Part shown: one piece after another, positions 39,528 to 46,598 of the stretch
Layout of the letters: each line of letters starts with the position of its first letter
Numbering within the stretch: position 1 is the first letter of the stretch
Position numbers and translations under genes: made by a program
The notes under the pieces: generated by a model
The model's database searches: none
What the model was told of the DNA's origin: nothing
The model's input: the letters and a program-made list of their open reading frames with translations, nothing else
Assembly (NCBI GenBank): GCA_034660015.1
Contig: JAYEII010000030.1
Span: forward strand, 1 to 46,598
Origin: QEXZ01 sp034660015
GTDB lineage: Archaea; Halobacteriota; Syntropharchaeia; Alkanophagales; Methanospirareceae
DNA length: 46,598 nt
Reading direction: 5' to 3'

Positions 39528-40292
39528 ATGACCAGCACGGTTATGAGGGAAGAGGTAAGAATAGTGGAAAAAGAAGGCGTGAAGCATAAAAATCCGATTG
39601 TGGTAGAGGGCTTGCCGGATGTGGGTCTGGTAGGAACGATTGCCGCGTCTTATATCGTGGAGCGCATGGGATATAAAGAGATAGGCTACATCGAATCGAA
39701 TTTGTTTCCCCCTGTTATGGTGGTGCACGAGGGAAAATCGAAAAATCCATTGCGGATATACGGTGATGAAGGCGTAGTGGTGGTGCTGTCAGAAGTCGCG
39801 ATACCGGTAAGTGCGGTTTATCCGTTGACTAAGGCTTTAGCTGACTGGGTAAAAGAAATAGACAGTAAATTGGTCATTTCGATGACCGGACTACCAGTGA
39901 CGAACAGGATAGATATAGAGAACCCGGAGGTGTTTGCCGTGGGGAACAGTGAAGAAGCGTTAAACGAACTGAAGGATAAGCAGATGGAACTACTGGAGGA
40001 AGGATTTATCGCGGGTCCTTATGCTGTAATGCTAAGGGAATGCAGCAAAAGGAAAACGAGTGCAATTTCGCTGCTCGCCCAGTGCTTCCCCGTGTATCCC
40101 GACCCGGGTGCCGCAGCATCGGCAATTGAGTCGCTTGATAAGTTTTTAAAACTGGGCATAGACGTAAAGGAGTTATTAGAAAAAGGAGAGGAGATAAAAC
40201 TAAAAGCTCGCGACCTTATGCGGCAAACAGCGCTATCAGCACCAAAAATGCAGAAAGGTGCGGAGCAGGATATGCCCATCATGTATCGTTAG
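39528..40292 (+). CDS. PAC2 family protein (proteasome assembly chaperone-like)
   Basis: This 254-residue protein has the PAC2 opening L-P-D-V-G-L-V-G-T-I-A-A and Y-I-V-E-R-M-G, followed by V-V-V-V-L-S-E-V-A-I-P. The pocket segment M-T-G-L-P-V precedes G-F-I-A-G-P-Y-A-V-M-L and Y-P-D-P-G-A-A-A-S-A-I. Archaeal members are proteasome-assembly or regulator candidates, with the function not fully proven. It sits in a run with thyX and hsp20. Confidence 0.88.
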   Translation: MTSTVMREEVRIVEKEGVKHKNPIVVEGLPDVGLVGTIAASYIVERMGYKEIGYIESNLFPPVMVVHEGKSKNPLRIYGDEGVVVVLSEVAIPVSAVYPLTKALADWVKEIDSKLVISMTGLPVTNRIDIENPEVFAVGNSEEALNELKDKQMELLEEGFIAGPYAVMLRECSKRKTSAISLLAQCFPVYPDPGAAASAIESLDKFLKLGIDVKELLEKGEEIKLKARDLMRQTALSAPKMQKGAEQDMPIMYR

Positions 40293-40362
40293 GGGAATAA
40301 AATTTTGTATCAATAAACAAGATAAATAAGATAGGGGGTGGAAGAAGGAAAAAGGTATAGAA

Positions 40363-40728
40363 ATGGGAATAGAAAGAAGGATAATAAGGACGACATGGGG
40401 ATATGATGGCTGTTTAGAGCCGTTATACGAACTGGAGGACAAAGAAGATGCGATTTTGGTTACCTTTGACCTTCCGCGAGTAAGGAAAGAAAACGTGGAG
40501 ATAAACACGACAGAAAACACGGTGGATGTAATGGCAAAGATGAGCAATGCCGTTTGCTGGGAGCGGTGGGGCAGTATCCAGAAAAGGATATGTTTTCAAG
40601 CATTCAGGAAACAAATAAGGTTGCCAGAACCCATAGACCCTGAAAAAGTATCCGCTTCGTTTAAAAACGGCATTCTCAGGATAAATCTGCCCAAGGTGAG
40701 AAAGAAGGTGTTGATAAACATCGAATAA
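40363..40728 (+). CDS. Small heat shock protein (Hsp20/alpha-crystallin)
   Basis: This 121-residue protein has the alpha-crystallin core with A-I-L-V-T-F-D-L-P-R-V and the signature F-K-N-G-I-L-R-I-N-L-P-K near the end. The N-terminal arm is short (about 25 residues) and the C-terminal extension lacks a clear I-x-I beyond V-L-I-N-I. It holds unfolded proteins. It follows PAC2 in the same direction after 70 bases. Confidence 0.9.
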   Translation: MGIERRIIRTTWGYDGCLEPLYELEDKEDAILVTFDLPRVRKENVEINTTENTVDVMAKMSNAVCWERWGSIQKRICFQAFRKQIRLPEPIDPEKVSASFKNGILRINLPKVRKKVLINIE

Positions 40729-40765
40729 AAGGTAAACCTGTGCGGGAGAGCAGCAAGAAAAAACA

Positions 40766-40922
40766 GATTATAGACACAGATTAACGCAGATTAACACAGA
40801 TGATAATATAGCGGTTTGGCGGTTTGGTCAAGGGGACTGAGCCGCTAACGAGCTAAACCTCTAAACTCGCTTAATCATTGTAAATCCGCGTCTTAGATAG
40901 AAGGAAGCTATACTTTATATAC
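40766..40922. repeat. Family A repeat with family C insert, full copy facing right
   Basis: The left end reads GACACAGATTAACGCAGATT. The middle holds GCGGTTTGGCGGTTTGG and ACGAGCTAAACCTCTAAACT (family C). The right end is CGTCTTAGATAGAAGGAAGC then TATACTTTATATACAA. It is the reverse complement of 3335-3510 almost throughout. Confidence 0.88.
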
Positions 40923-40930
40923 AAGAACAA

Positions 40931-41374
40931 ATGGAAGAAGAAGAGGACAAATTTGGTGATGACCTGATAAGACCGACTTCGTTCTATTCCGCAGAGCACG
41001 AGAAGACGAAACTGAATTGGTTCTGCTACGAAGTAGCGTTGAGCGTTGAGCTTGAGATTCAACAGGAATTGGGGGAAAGATTGATGCGATATGGGATTTA
41101 CGAAGAGCAAATAGCCGATTTTTCCGTTTATCTCGCGAAGCAGATGAAGGGAATCGTATTACAAAAACTATCGGGCGAAATCGAGACGGTGTATTTCTCG
41201 TACGATATGGTTGAGGTATATTTCCCGAGGCTGAGTGACAGAATGGTGAATAAAATGCTCAATGCGATTGCAAAAGCATGGGACGAACAGCTCAGCATTT
41301 GCGAGAGATGTCCCACGAGGTGTGTAAGCGAGAAGGATGTATATTGCACGATGTTTGATGAAGGTCCTTATTAG
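40931..41374 (+). CDS. Conserved archaeal-looking protein with a C-terminal Cys cluster, function unknown
   Basis: This 147-residue, soluble, helical protein is acidic at the start and ends with C-E-R-C-P-T-R-C-V-S-E-K-D-V-Y-C-T-M-F-D. The Cx2Cx3Cx8C spacing would suit a zinc or iron-sulphur site. I do not recognise a named family. It starts directly after a family A promoter (TATA about 14 bases away). A short basic ORF overlaps its end. Confidence 0.8.
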   Translation: MEEEEDKFGDDLIRPTSFYSAEHEKTKLNWFCYEVALSVELEIQQELGERLMRYGIYEEQIADFSVYLAKQMKGIVLQKLSGEIETVYFSYDMVEVYFPRLSDRMVNKMLNAIAKAWDEQLSICERCPTRCVSEKDVYCTMFDEGPY

Positions 41375-41555
41375 GGGGGGAGAAAGAATAAGAAGAGATA
41401 GAGGCATTCTCAGGAGAAATAAGAAGTTTCGTAAGCTAATACGAAAATATAAAAATGAGATTGCTCGTGTAAAAAGGAGAAATCCAAAGATAAAAAAGTA
41501 TACTATGTTTTATCGGCAGTGGAAAAAGATAGGAATTCCTATTGAATATCGCTGA
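41358..41555 (+). CDS. Short basic protein, overlapping ORF, uncertain
   Basis: A 65-codon frame from 41358 overlaps the previous gene by 17 bases in another frame. It is very basic: R-I-R-R-D-R-G-I-L-R-R-N-K-K-F-R-K, then A-R-V-K-R-R-N-P-K-I-K-K. It ends eight bases before the nadC stop on the other strand. It fills the space exactly, which favours a real gene; the family is unknown. Confidence 0.4.
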   Translation: MKVLIRGGERIRRDRGILRRNKKFRKLIRKYKNEIARVKRRNPKIKKYTMFYRQWKKIGIPIEYR

Positions 41556-41563
41556 TTTTTGTG

Positions 41564-42388
41564 CTATTCCACGACATTCATAGAAAAACCCAACCATTTT
41601 GCAGAATGCGTGAGCATCCCGACGGAAACAACGTCAACGCCCGTAGAAGCGAAATCGCTTATATTAGCTCTATTTATCCCACCAGAAGCTTCTAAAATCA
41701 AGCCATCACGAAGCCCTTTATCGCTCAACAACCTCACGCAGTCTTTTACTTCCGCTGCTGTCATGTTATCGAGCATGACTATGTCCACCTTCAATTCCGC
41801 CGCTCTTAGCGCCTCCGCGATACTTTCAACCTCAACTTCGATTTTTTTTGTGAAGCTTGTGCTCTTTTTTGCCTTCTTTATCGCATTCGCCAGTCCCATC
41901 AGCTTTATGTGATTGTCTTTTATTATTACCATTTCGTACAACCCGAATCTGTGTGGGTCGCCGCCTCCAATCCTTATCGCTTTCTTCTCGTATTTCCTGA
42001 ACCCCGGCGTTGTTTTCCTCGTCCCTGCTACTTTTATACGCGGATTTACCTTCCTTGCTTCGTTTACAAGCGTATCCGTTAAAGCCGCTATACCGCTCAT
42101 TCTGCCCATGAAATTGAGCACAAGTCGTTCAGCCTTCAATATCTTCGCACCTGCCCCGCGCACCGTCAAAATAGTATCACCGCTTCTTATTCGGGCTCCG
42201 TCTTCAAATCCACTGGAATACTGGACCGACAAATAGTCTAATATCTCTTTTACCTCTTCTAAACCCGCAAGAACACCTTCTTCCTTAGCGGTTATCTCTG
42301 CTTTACAATCCGTATGTGGCACTATCAGCTCGTAATCCCCGTGCCCTACGTCTTCCTCTAGAAAACTTTCTATCTCTTTCAGCAGCAT
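41564..42388 (-). CDS. nadC: Nicotinate-nucleotide pyrophosphorylase (quinolinate phosphoribosyltransferase)
   Basis: This 274-residue enzyme converts quinolinate and PRPP to nicotinate mononucleotide. Conserved parts are G-T-R-K-T-T-P-G-F-R-K-Y-E-K-K-A, I-R-I-G-G-G-D-P-H-R-F-G-L-Y and I-K-D-N-H, then V-M-L-D-N-M and E-A-S-G-G-I-N at the phosphate site. I chose the ATG at 42388; the frame is open to a TTG at 42394. It is divergent from nadX over about 110 bases, and the two belong to the same pathway; the quinolinate synthase nadA is not in the window. Confidence 0.95.
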   Translation of the reverse strand: MLLKEIESFLEEDVGHGDYELIVPHTDCKAEITAKEEGVLAGLEEVKEILDYLSVQYSSGFEDGARIRSGDTILTVRGAGAKILKAERLVLNFMGRMSGIAALTDTLVNEARKVNPRIKVAGTRKTTPGFRKYEKKAIRIGGGDPHRFGLYEMVIIKDNHIKLMGLANAIKKAKKSTSFTKKIEVEVESIAEALRAAELKVDIVMLDNMTAAEVKDCVRLLSDKGLRDGLILEASGGINRANISDFASTGVDVVSVGMLTHSAKWLGFSMNVVE

Positions 42389-42500
42389 GTGCAAAAAAAC
42401 TCCCCGTTATTTCAGAATGGATGTTAACTTTACCAAAGAAGAATTATTTATGTTTTTAATAAACTTTTCTTTTTAAAGATAGGTTTTAAGCAAAAAGTTT

Positions 42501-43346
42501 ATGACGAAAATACGGGTGGGTGTAGTCGGCTGCGGTGCGATAGGAAGTGAAATATGCAAGGCGATAGATGGATACGGGGACGCGGACTTAGGAATGGAAC
42601 TGAAATTTTTGATAGACAGCCATCCTGAAAGGACAGAAAAGCTGCATAAAAGCCTGATAAAAAAGCCCGCGATAATAAAATCCGATAGCACGAGGCTGGA
42701 TGAAATTTTAACTGGGGTTGACCTGCTAATAGAGTGTGCATCACAGGCTGCGGTTCGTGAGTTTGCGATACCCGCGTTAAAAAAGGGTAAGGACGTGATG
42801 ATATTAAGCGTGGGTGCGTTACTATGCGAGGATGGCATTTTTGAAGAAATCGAGCGTATATCAGAGGAAAAAGGGTGTAAAGTGTATATTCCGTCGGGCG
42901 CCGTGGCAGGTATAGACGGGCTGAAATCCGGTGCTATTGGAGGGATACACTCGGTGCTGTTAACGACAAGAAAGCCGCCTTCGGGATTCGCGGGTAATGC
43001 GTACGTGAAGGAAAAGGGAATAGATTTATTTTCAATAGAAAAAGAGGAAACGCTGTTCACGGGTTCTGCGAAGGAAGCGGTGAGGCATTTTCCAGAGAAC
43101 GTGAACGTAGCTGCCTCTTTAAGCCTTGCAGGTATAGGTCCAGAGGCTACCCGCGTGAAAATCGTTGCAGACCCCTCTGCGGTGGAGAACGTGCACGAGA
43201 TAGAGGCGAAAGGCGAATTTGGTAAGTTATTCGTGAGGGTTGAGAACGTCCCTTCGAGAGCGAATCCAAAGACGAGCTATTTAGCTGCTCTTTCTGCAAT
43301 TGCAACGCTGAAAAGCATATCTTATCCGATAAGGGTGGGGACGTAG
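42501..43346 (+). CDS. nadX: L-aspartate dehydrogenase
   Basis: This 281-residue NAD(P)-dependent enzyme oxidises aspartate to iminoaspartate, the first step of quinolinate synthesis. The Rossmann motif V-G-V-V-G-C-G-A-I-G is at the N-terminus, S-G-A-V-A-G-I-D-G-L-K in the middle, and N-V-N-V-A-A-S-L-S-L-A-G then T-R-V-K-I-V-A-D-P near the end. All match NadX. It replaces the usual oxidase NadB and pairs with the divergent nadC. Confidence 0.94.
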   Translation: MTKIRVGVVGCGAIGSEICKAIDGYGDADLGMELKFLIDSHPERTEKLHKSLIKKPAIIKSDSTRLDEILTGVDLLIECASQAAVREFAIPALKKGKDVMILSVGALLCEDGIFEEIERISEEKGCKVYIPSGAVAGIDGLKSGAIGGIHSVLLTTRKPPSGFAGNAYVKEKGIDLFSIEKEETLFTGSAKEAVRHFPENVNVAASLSLAGIGPEATRVKIVADPSAVENVHEIEAKGEFGKLFVRVENVPSRANPKTSYLAALSAIATLKSISYPIRVGT

Positions 43347-43414
43347 GAAATGTAAAATGCAAAGTGCAAAATGAAAATTGATTTTGATTAATAGAGGCGG
43401 GGGAGCGCAATGAA

Positions 43415-45289
43415 ATGACAACGGGAATAAATAGAGAGGGATTGATAAAGAAATTTTTTGAGCTTGAGGGTGCGGATGAGCTTATAGTGAAAGCGTGGGA
43501 CATTTTCATTGACGTTCAACGAGCGTATAAAGATGAGAAAGCGGGGACTATCAGCAGGAGAGAGAGGGATAAAGTGCAAAGGAAATTTGACGGGTATGTG
43601 AGAAAGAACAAATTAAGGATGCTGGGCGAGGAAGAGGGGTTGAAAGCACATGAGCTTGCAATAGTCAAAGGAGAGGAGGGAGAAGGAGAGATAAAAGCGT
43701 TGAACAGCTTTGATGTCTGGCTACTGGCTGATTTTACGGAGGTCTGTTCTGCATTGGTAGCTGACGAACTGGAGGAGGTAGAAGGATTCCCCGATGAGAT
43801 AATAGCATTTCTGGAAAACCCGGGAGTTGACGAGTGGTTAAAAGAGAGATTGGTAGAAAAGAACAAGGAAGCAGGTGAGAGACTTCTGAAGGCGATTCTT
43901 GAAGGCAGACCAGCAGAGGTGAATGTTCATTCATTACTCGTGGAGCACTACGAGAGGGAGGGCAGGTTCTCAGAAGCAGAAGCGGAATACCACCGAATGC
44001 TCAGCGAAACGGATGATGAACTCGTGTGGGCGAACTACGGATACTTCTTAGAGAGGAGGCAAGGAAGATATGAAGATGCCTCTGATGCACTTAAAAGCAG
44101 TTTGGAGATTTGCGAGCGTGTTGGGGAAGAAGAGGCGGGAGAATTTTTAGAAGAAGTGAAGCGCAGCATAAGCAGAGTGGAGAGGATGAAGGATCTGGAA
44201 GGTGAGAAAGCGAGGGAGGCGAGGGCATATCAGGAAGCCGTGTGGTTGATAGCAGATATAATGGAATTTGCAGGGAAGAGGATGGAAAGGGAAATAAAGA
44301 AAGCGCAGGAGGAATACGTGGAAGAAAAGGAGATGAAGGAAATCGTATTGGAGGACTCTTTCGATTTTATGCACTGGTTTTTGTTCTGCCGGAAACTGCC
44401 GAATGAAAAAGTCCCGGGGATGGTGTATGCAGAAGAGGAATGTCTCGACGAAGTGATAAAGGAGAGGTTAAAGGGGCTTGGAAGTCCGGTGGAAGGTACT
44501 TTTGAAATTGTTGACATTGACCACGCCTCCTTCAAGTTCGTGGTGAAGAATATAATAACTGATGATGAGTACGAGTTGATGGGAAATTTCCCGGAGATTA
44601 GAAAGCAGCAGACTTTCTCCGGCTGTATCTACCCGTGGAGCGATTTCTATCTTACAGGAGGCGCTTTGGCAACGCATGAAGAGGAGTACAGCGAGAGCTT
44701 AAAGAAGCTTGCTGAGGAGCTTAAAAGTGGAAAACTGTTAGAGGAGGCGAAGAAAGAGCTAAAAAATGGGCATGATGCGTTTGTTCGCTATTTTGGCATG
44801 GAAGAACTGATATTTAAATCAAAGAAGGAATGTGAAAAGACATTTAACAAGTTCTGGAGATGGTTTTGGTTTGAATATGTATCTGCGACTGAAGAGGGAG
44901 GAAAGACAGCAGCAGAGATATACGAGGAGAAGTATGGAGAGAAACCAAAGCCTGAAAGGACAAAATTACCACGTTCATTCGCGGGTGCAGGAGATATTGG
45001 TGCGGTAACTTATCCTGAGTATGGTATTTGTTTTGTGCGACATTATGGTTTTTTGAAAAGAGTTTTTGAAACGGGTGCGGAAGATGAGATAGAGGGGGGT
45101 AAGGAGAAGCTGAAAGGAATTTTATTAAACGAAGAGCCGTTTATTTTAAATAAATTGATGAAAGATAAAGAGAGAAATACGGTAAAAATAATAAATAGTG
45201 TTTTTGATGCGGGTCTTGGCACGGATGCGGGTGAAGAGGAAATAAGTAGTTTTATGGGAGAGCGGAGAGAGGATTGGAATGTGGTATAA
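43415..45289 (+). CDS. Large TPR-containing protein of unknown function
   Basis: This 624-residue, highly charged, cytoplasmic protein has helical repeats of TPR type at about 175-260 (A-E-A-E-Y-H-R-M-L, A-N-Y-G-Y-F-L-E-R-R-Q-G-R-Y-E-D-A). A second region around 310-430 contains F-S-G-C-I-Y-P-W-S-D-F-Y-L-T-G-G-A-L and resembles regions of unknown function in bacterial and archaeal proteins. The C-terminus holds R-S-F-A-G-A-G-D-I-G-A-V-T-Y. I recognise no enzyme motif. GGGGGAG before the ATG may serve as a ribosome-binding site. It follows nadX after 68 bases of repeat-like sequence. Confidence 0.75.
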   Translation: MTTGINREGLIKKFFELEGADELIVKAWDIFIDVQRAYKDEKAGTISRRERDKVQRKFDGYVRKNKLRMLGEEEGLKAHELAIVKGEEGEGEIKALNSFDVWLLADFTEVCSALVADELEEVEGFPDEIIAFLENPGVDEWLKERLVEKNKEAGERLLKAILEGRPAEVNVHSLLVEHYEREGRFSEAEAEYHRMLSETDDELVWANYGYFLERRQGRYEDASDALKSSLEICERVGEEEAGEFLEEVKRSISRVERMKDLEGEKAREARAYQEAVWLIADIMEFAGKRMEREIKKAQEEYVEEKEMKEIVLEDSFDFMHWFLFCRKLPNEKVPGMVYAEEECLDEVIKERLKGLGSPVEGTFEIVDIDHASFKFVVKNIITDDEYELMGNFPEIRKQQTFSGCIYPWSDFYLTGGALATHEEEYSESLKKLAEELKSGKLLEEAKKELKNGHDAFVRYFGMEELIFKSKKECEKTFNKFWRWFWFEYVSATEEGGKTAAEIYEEKYGEKPKPERTKLPRSFAGAGDIGAVTYPEYGICFVRHYGFLKRVFETGAEDEIEGGKEKLKGILLNEEPFILNKLMKDKERNTVKIINSVFDAGLGTDAGEEEISSFMGERREDWNVV

Positions 45290-45332
45290 GAGGCTGTCCA
45301 ACAATTCAAAATTATAAGCCCCAGCCTTCCCA

Positions 45333-45352
45333 CACCCGATTAAAATCGGGTG
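45333..45352. terminator. Hairpin in a convergent gap
   Basis: CACCCGATTAAAATCGGGTG is a perfect inverted repeat (9-bp arms) between the ends of the TPR gene and the gene at 45411-46055. It could end both transcripts. Confidence 0.45.
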
Positions 45353-45410
45353 CATCCCTGTTGTTTCATTTCCTCCTTCTCAAAAGATATGCCACAGTTT
45401 GGGATATGAT

Positions 45411-46055
45411 TTATTTTACGTATATATTTAGTTTGCCGTTCTCCTTTTTAACCTTTAGGTCTTGAGTTCTGCCATTGTTGATTTTTAGAGTTGCTTTCTC
45501 CTTTTCCTCATCAATCGTTATTTCAGCCCAATTTTCATCTTTAAAAATTTTGATGGTTTTACCGTCATCGGTTTTGTGGATTTCTGCATTTTTTGCCCAC
45601 CAACCAATATAGGGACAATCACTGAGAAAATTTAGGAGTCTATTATTGTCTCCTGGAACATCATTCCAGCTAAATAAATAACCCGGATTTATACACCCTT
45701 TTTTATCCTTATTCCTGCACCAACCCACCCTCTCGGTTGTTCTATAGTAATCCCAATAATCTGTGTAAACAACGTCATGACAACGAACAAAGTAAAAATA
45801 AAAGCCGAGTAAAGCGTGTGCCATCAAAAACAGCATAATCCATATAGACTTGTGAAAGAAAAGCATATATATCGCATACAGTATGAATATTAAGAGTACG
45901 CTTTGAAGTATTTTATCTCTCGTACTTGTCGGATTGAAAAGTACATCATTTTCTTCGTAGCTCACCCCACAAAGTGGTAGTGTTTGCTTTTCTAACACCC
46001 TCGCATTTTTCCCCGGTTTAATTTCTAACCTTTTGGCCCAATCATCTTGAGGCAC
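45411..46055 (-). CDS. Two-helix membrane protein of unknown function
   Basis: This 214-residue protein has a cytoplasmic N-terminus, membrane segments at about 50-67 and 72-92, and a loop with several cysteines and tyrosines (C-H-D-V-V-Y-T-D-Y-W-D-Y-Y). It ends in a beta-rich tail of two short strands (I-N-N-G-R-T-Q-D-L-K-V-K-K-E-N-G-K-L-N-I-Y). The last phrase resembles K-K-D-G-K-L-N-V-Y in the membrane protein at 17454-18467. It begins with GTG; the nearest ribosome-binding site is GGAGG at 46065-46069. Confidence 0.6.
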   Translation of the reverse strand: MPQDDWAKRLEIKPGKNARVLEKQTLPLCGVSYEENDVLFNPTSTRDKILQSVLLIFILYAIYMLFFHKSIWIMLFLMAHALLGFYFYFVRCHDVVYTDYWDYYRTTERVGWCRNKDKKGCINPGYLFSWNDVPGDNNRLLNFLSDCPYIGWWAKNAEIHKTDDGKTIKIFKDENWAEITIDEEKEKATLKINNGRTQDLKVKKENGKLNIYVK

Positions 46056-46085
46056 TTCTCCTCATTCCTCCATTAAGTCACCATA

Positions 46086-46105
46086 CCCCATACTTAAGTA
46101 TGGGG
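46086..46105. promoter_or_regulatory. Perfect 20-base palindrome
   Basis: CCCCATACTTAAGTATGGGG is a perfect palindrome about 30 bases upstream of the gene at 45411-46055, with ACTTAACCCC nearby as a half-copy. It could be an operator or the remnant of an element end. The rest of the gap 46056-46472 holds a TATA-like box (about 46168-46178), a family D element and otherwise nothing I can name. Confidence 0.4.
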
Positions 46106-46419
46106 CCTGTACTTAACCCCTCTCTCAAATACGAAACTCAGCGACTTACTACCTTTCTGTATTTATCATAGAATATAAAACGATATTCGTTTTTTCCGAT
46201 GTTTCATTTTTGTGATGTCCTGAAAAGCTTCTCATAAAGCGTTATGTACCCGGTTTTGTGCGTCTTTTCCTCCACCTCTATCCGCTATAAAAGAGTGTTT
46301 GATGCTTGAGATTTGGAATTTTTTTCGTTTCGAAAATTAAAGAAACGGCTTTTTTCTACTCCTTTTGCATCTCTTTCATCTTTGCATTTTATCCCTCGAC
46401 ATCCTGCGTTGTCATCACA

Positions 46420-46472
46420 ATTTGTTTTTCTTTTAGCACAGGTTTTCTTTTTGTTAAAAAGAAAAAGTGTTT
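46420..46472. repeat. Family D 3'-end hairpin element
   Basis: TTGTTTTTCTTTTAGCACAG and GTTTTCTTTTTGTTAAAAAG, then AAAAAGTGTT. The stem TTTCTTTTT/AAAAAGAAA closes on GTT. It lies directly after the stop at 46473 in that gene's orientation. Confidence 0.8.
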
Positions 46473-46598
46473 TCACTCCACCTTAACTTTTTCCTTCTTC
46501 CCCTTCTCTTCCTTACCTTCGAGCTCTCCCTTATACTTCTCCAGGAGCTCTATCTCCTTCTCGACGACTTTATTTATCGCTTTCAACGCGCTTATTCT
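46473..46598 (-). CDS. 3' end of an unidentified gene (partial)
   Basis: Forty-one codons from the window edge to the stop read A-L-K-A-I-N-K-V-V-E-K-E-I-E-L-L-E-K-Y-K and end in a lysine/glutamate-rich tail. Probably a coiled coil, as in a chaperonin or scaffold tail, but too little is present to name it. A family D hairpin follows the stop. Confidence 0.6.
   Translation of the reverse strand, partial: RISALKAINKVVEKEIELLEKYKGELEGKEEKGKKEKVKVE

Noticed and set aside
661..40922. CRISPR array
   Set aside because: The GACACAGATT-type repeats are dispersed over 40 kb, vary in length, lie between genes and lack regular spacers or cas genes.
45287..45310. IS terminal repeat (GAGGCTGTCCAACA)
   Set aside because: It resembles known IS ends, but no matching opposite end, target duplication or transposase is present.
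46285..46476. 63-codon ORF on the minus strand
   Set aside because: Its first part is a translation of a family D repeat and the rest has no protein-like pattern.

Overview
The window looks like a chromosomal piece of an uncultured euryarchaeon related to methanogens or anaerobic methanotrophs; an ANME-1/Methanophagales-like lineage is my best guess, not proven. The evidence is a methanogenesis marker 3 protein (36932-38488), an FwdC-like protein, RadA, an RFC-like clamp-loader subunit, archaeal RNase P subunits, a class I CCA-adding enzyme, archaeal phosphoglycerate mutase, an A-type ATP synthase proteolipid, pyruvoyl arginine decarboxylase, a CAU tRNA with a canonical-position intron, and TATA-box promoters close to start codons. 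There is no phage, CRISPR array or intact IS element. Most of the content is housekeeping genes in short operons, with accessory genes between them.

Layout. 1-5200: end of an unknown gene, a GxxExxY nuclease-fold protein, tRNA-Phe, TldD, a decayed PIN fragment, the ribosomal pair S14-S8, GGPP synthase and a membrane-anchored winged-helix regulator. 5350-11850: an accessory block on the minus strand: an anchored protein with a duplicated motif, an antitoxin/PIN toxin pair, and a four-gene ABC export operon (ATPase, two paralogous permeases and a NEW3-type surface protein). A duplicated operator-like array with about 22-bp phasing lies upstream of both the anchored protein and the ABC operon, next to an intact PIN gene in one case and a PIN remnant in the other. 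11851-16552: ApgM, a CBS/zinc-ribbon protein, RadA, PdaD and a PfkB kinase. 16596-25374: a frameshifted CPBP protease, an unknown membrane protein, Rad50, an FwdC-like protein with a damaged 5' end, a radical SAM activase-like enzyme, ATP synthase subunit K and two related small membrane proteins. 25397-36513: DHH nuclease, two tRNAs, two PRC-barrel proteins, a site-2 protease with CBS domains, RNase P Rnp2/Rnp3, CCA enzyme, PurC, HisB, VapBC, an RFC-like subunit with a degenerate Walker B motif, and HIT. 36932-46598: Mmp3, ThyX, PAC2, Hsp20, NadC/NadX, and several genes of unknown function.

The most unusual feature is the intergenic DNA. A dispersed repeat (family A) has one end reading GACACAGATTAACGCAGATT and the other end carrying a near-identical TATA segment (TTATACTTTATATACAA). 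It lies directly upstream of functionally unrelated genes (tRNA-Phe, rps14, idsA, the FwdC-like gene, the site-2 protease, rnp3, purC, mmp3 and an unknown gene), like a portable promoter. A second repeat (family D) is a perfect hairpin placed just after stop codons, always in the same orientation relative to the gene. Several coding ends run into these repeats (Rnp2, the RFC-like protein, the winged-helix regulator). One family-A copy is split by a small inverted-repeat element that looks like a MITE, and two copies carry an intact 28-codon reading frame. These repeats, the duplicated operator array and the ABC locus are the parts most likely to be undescribed.
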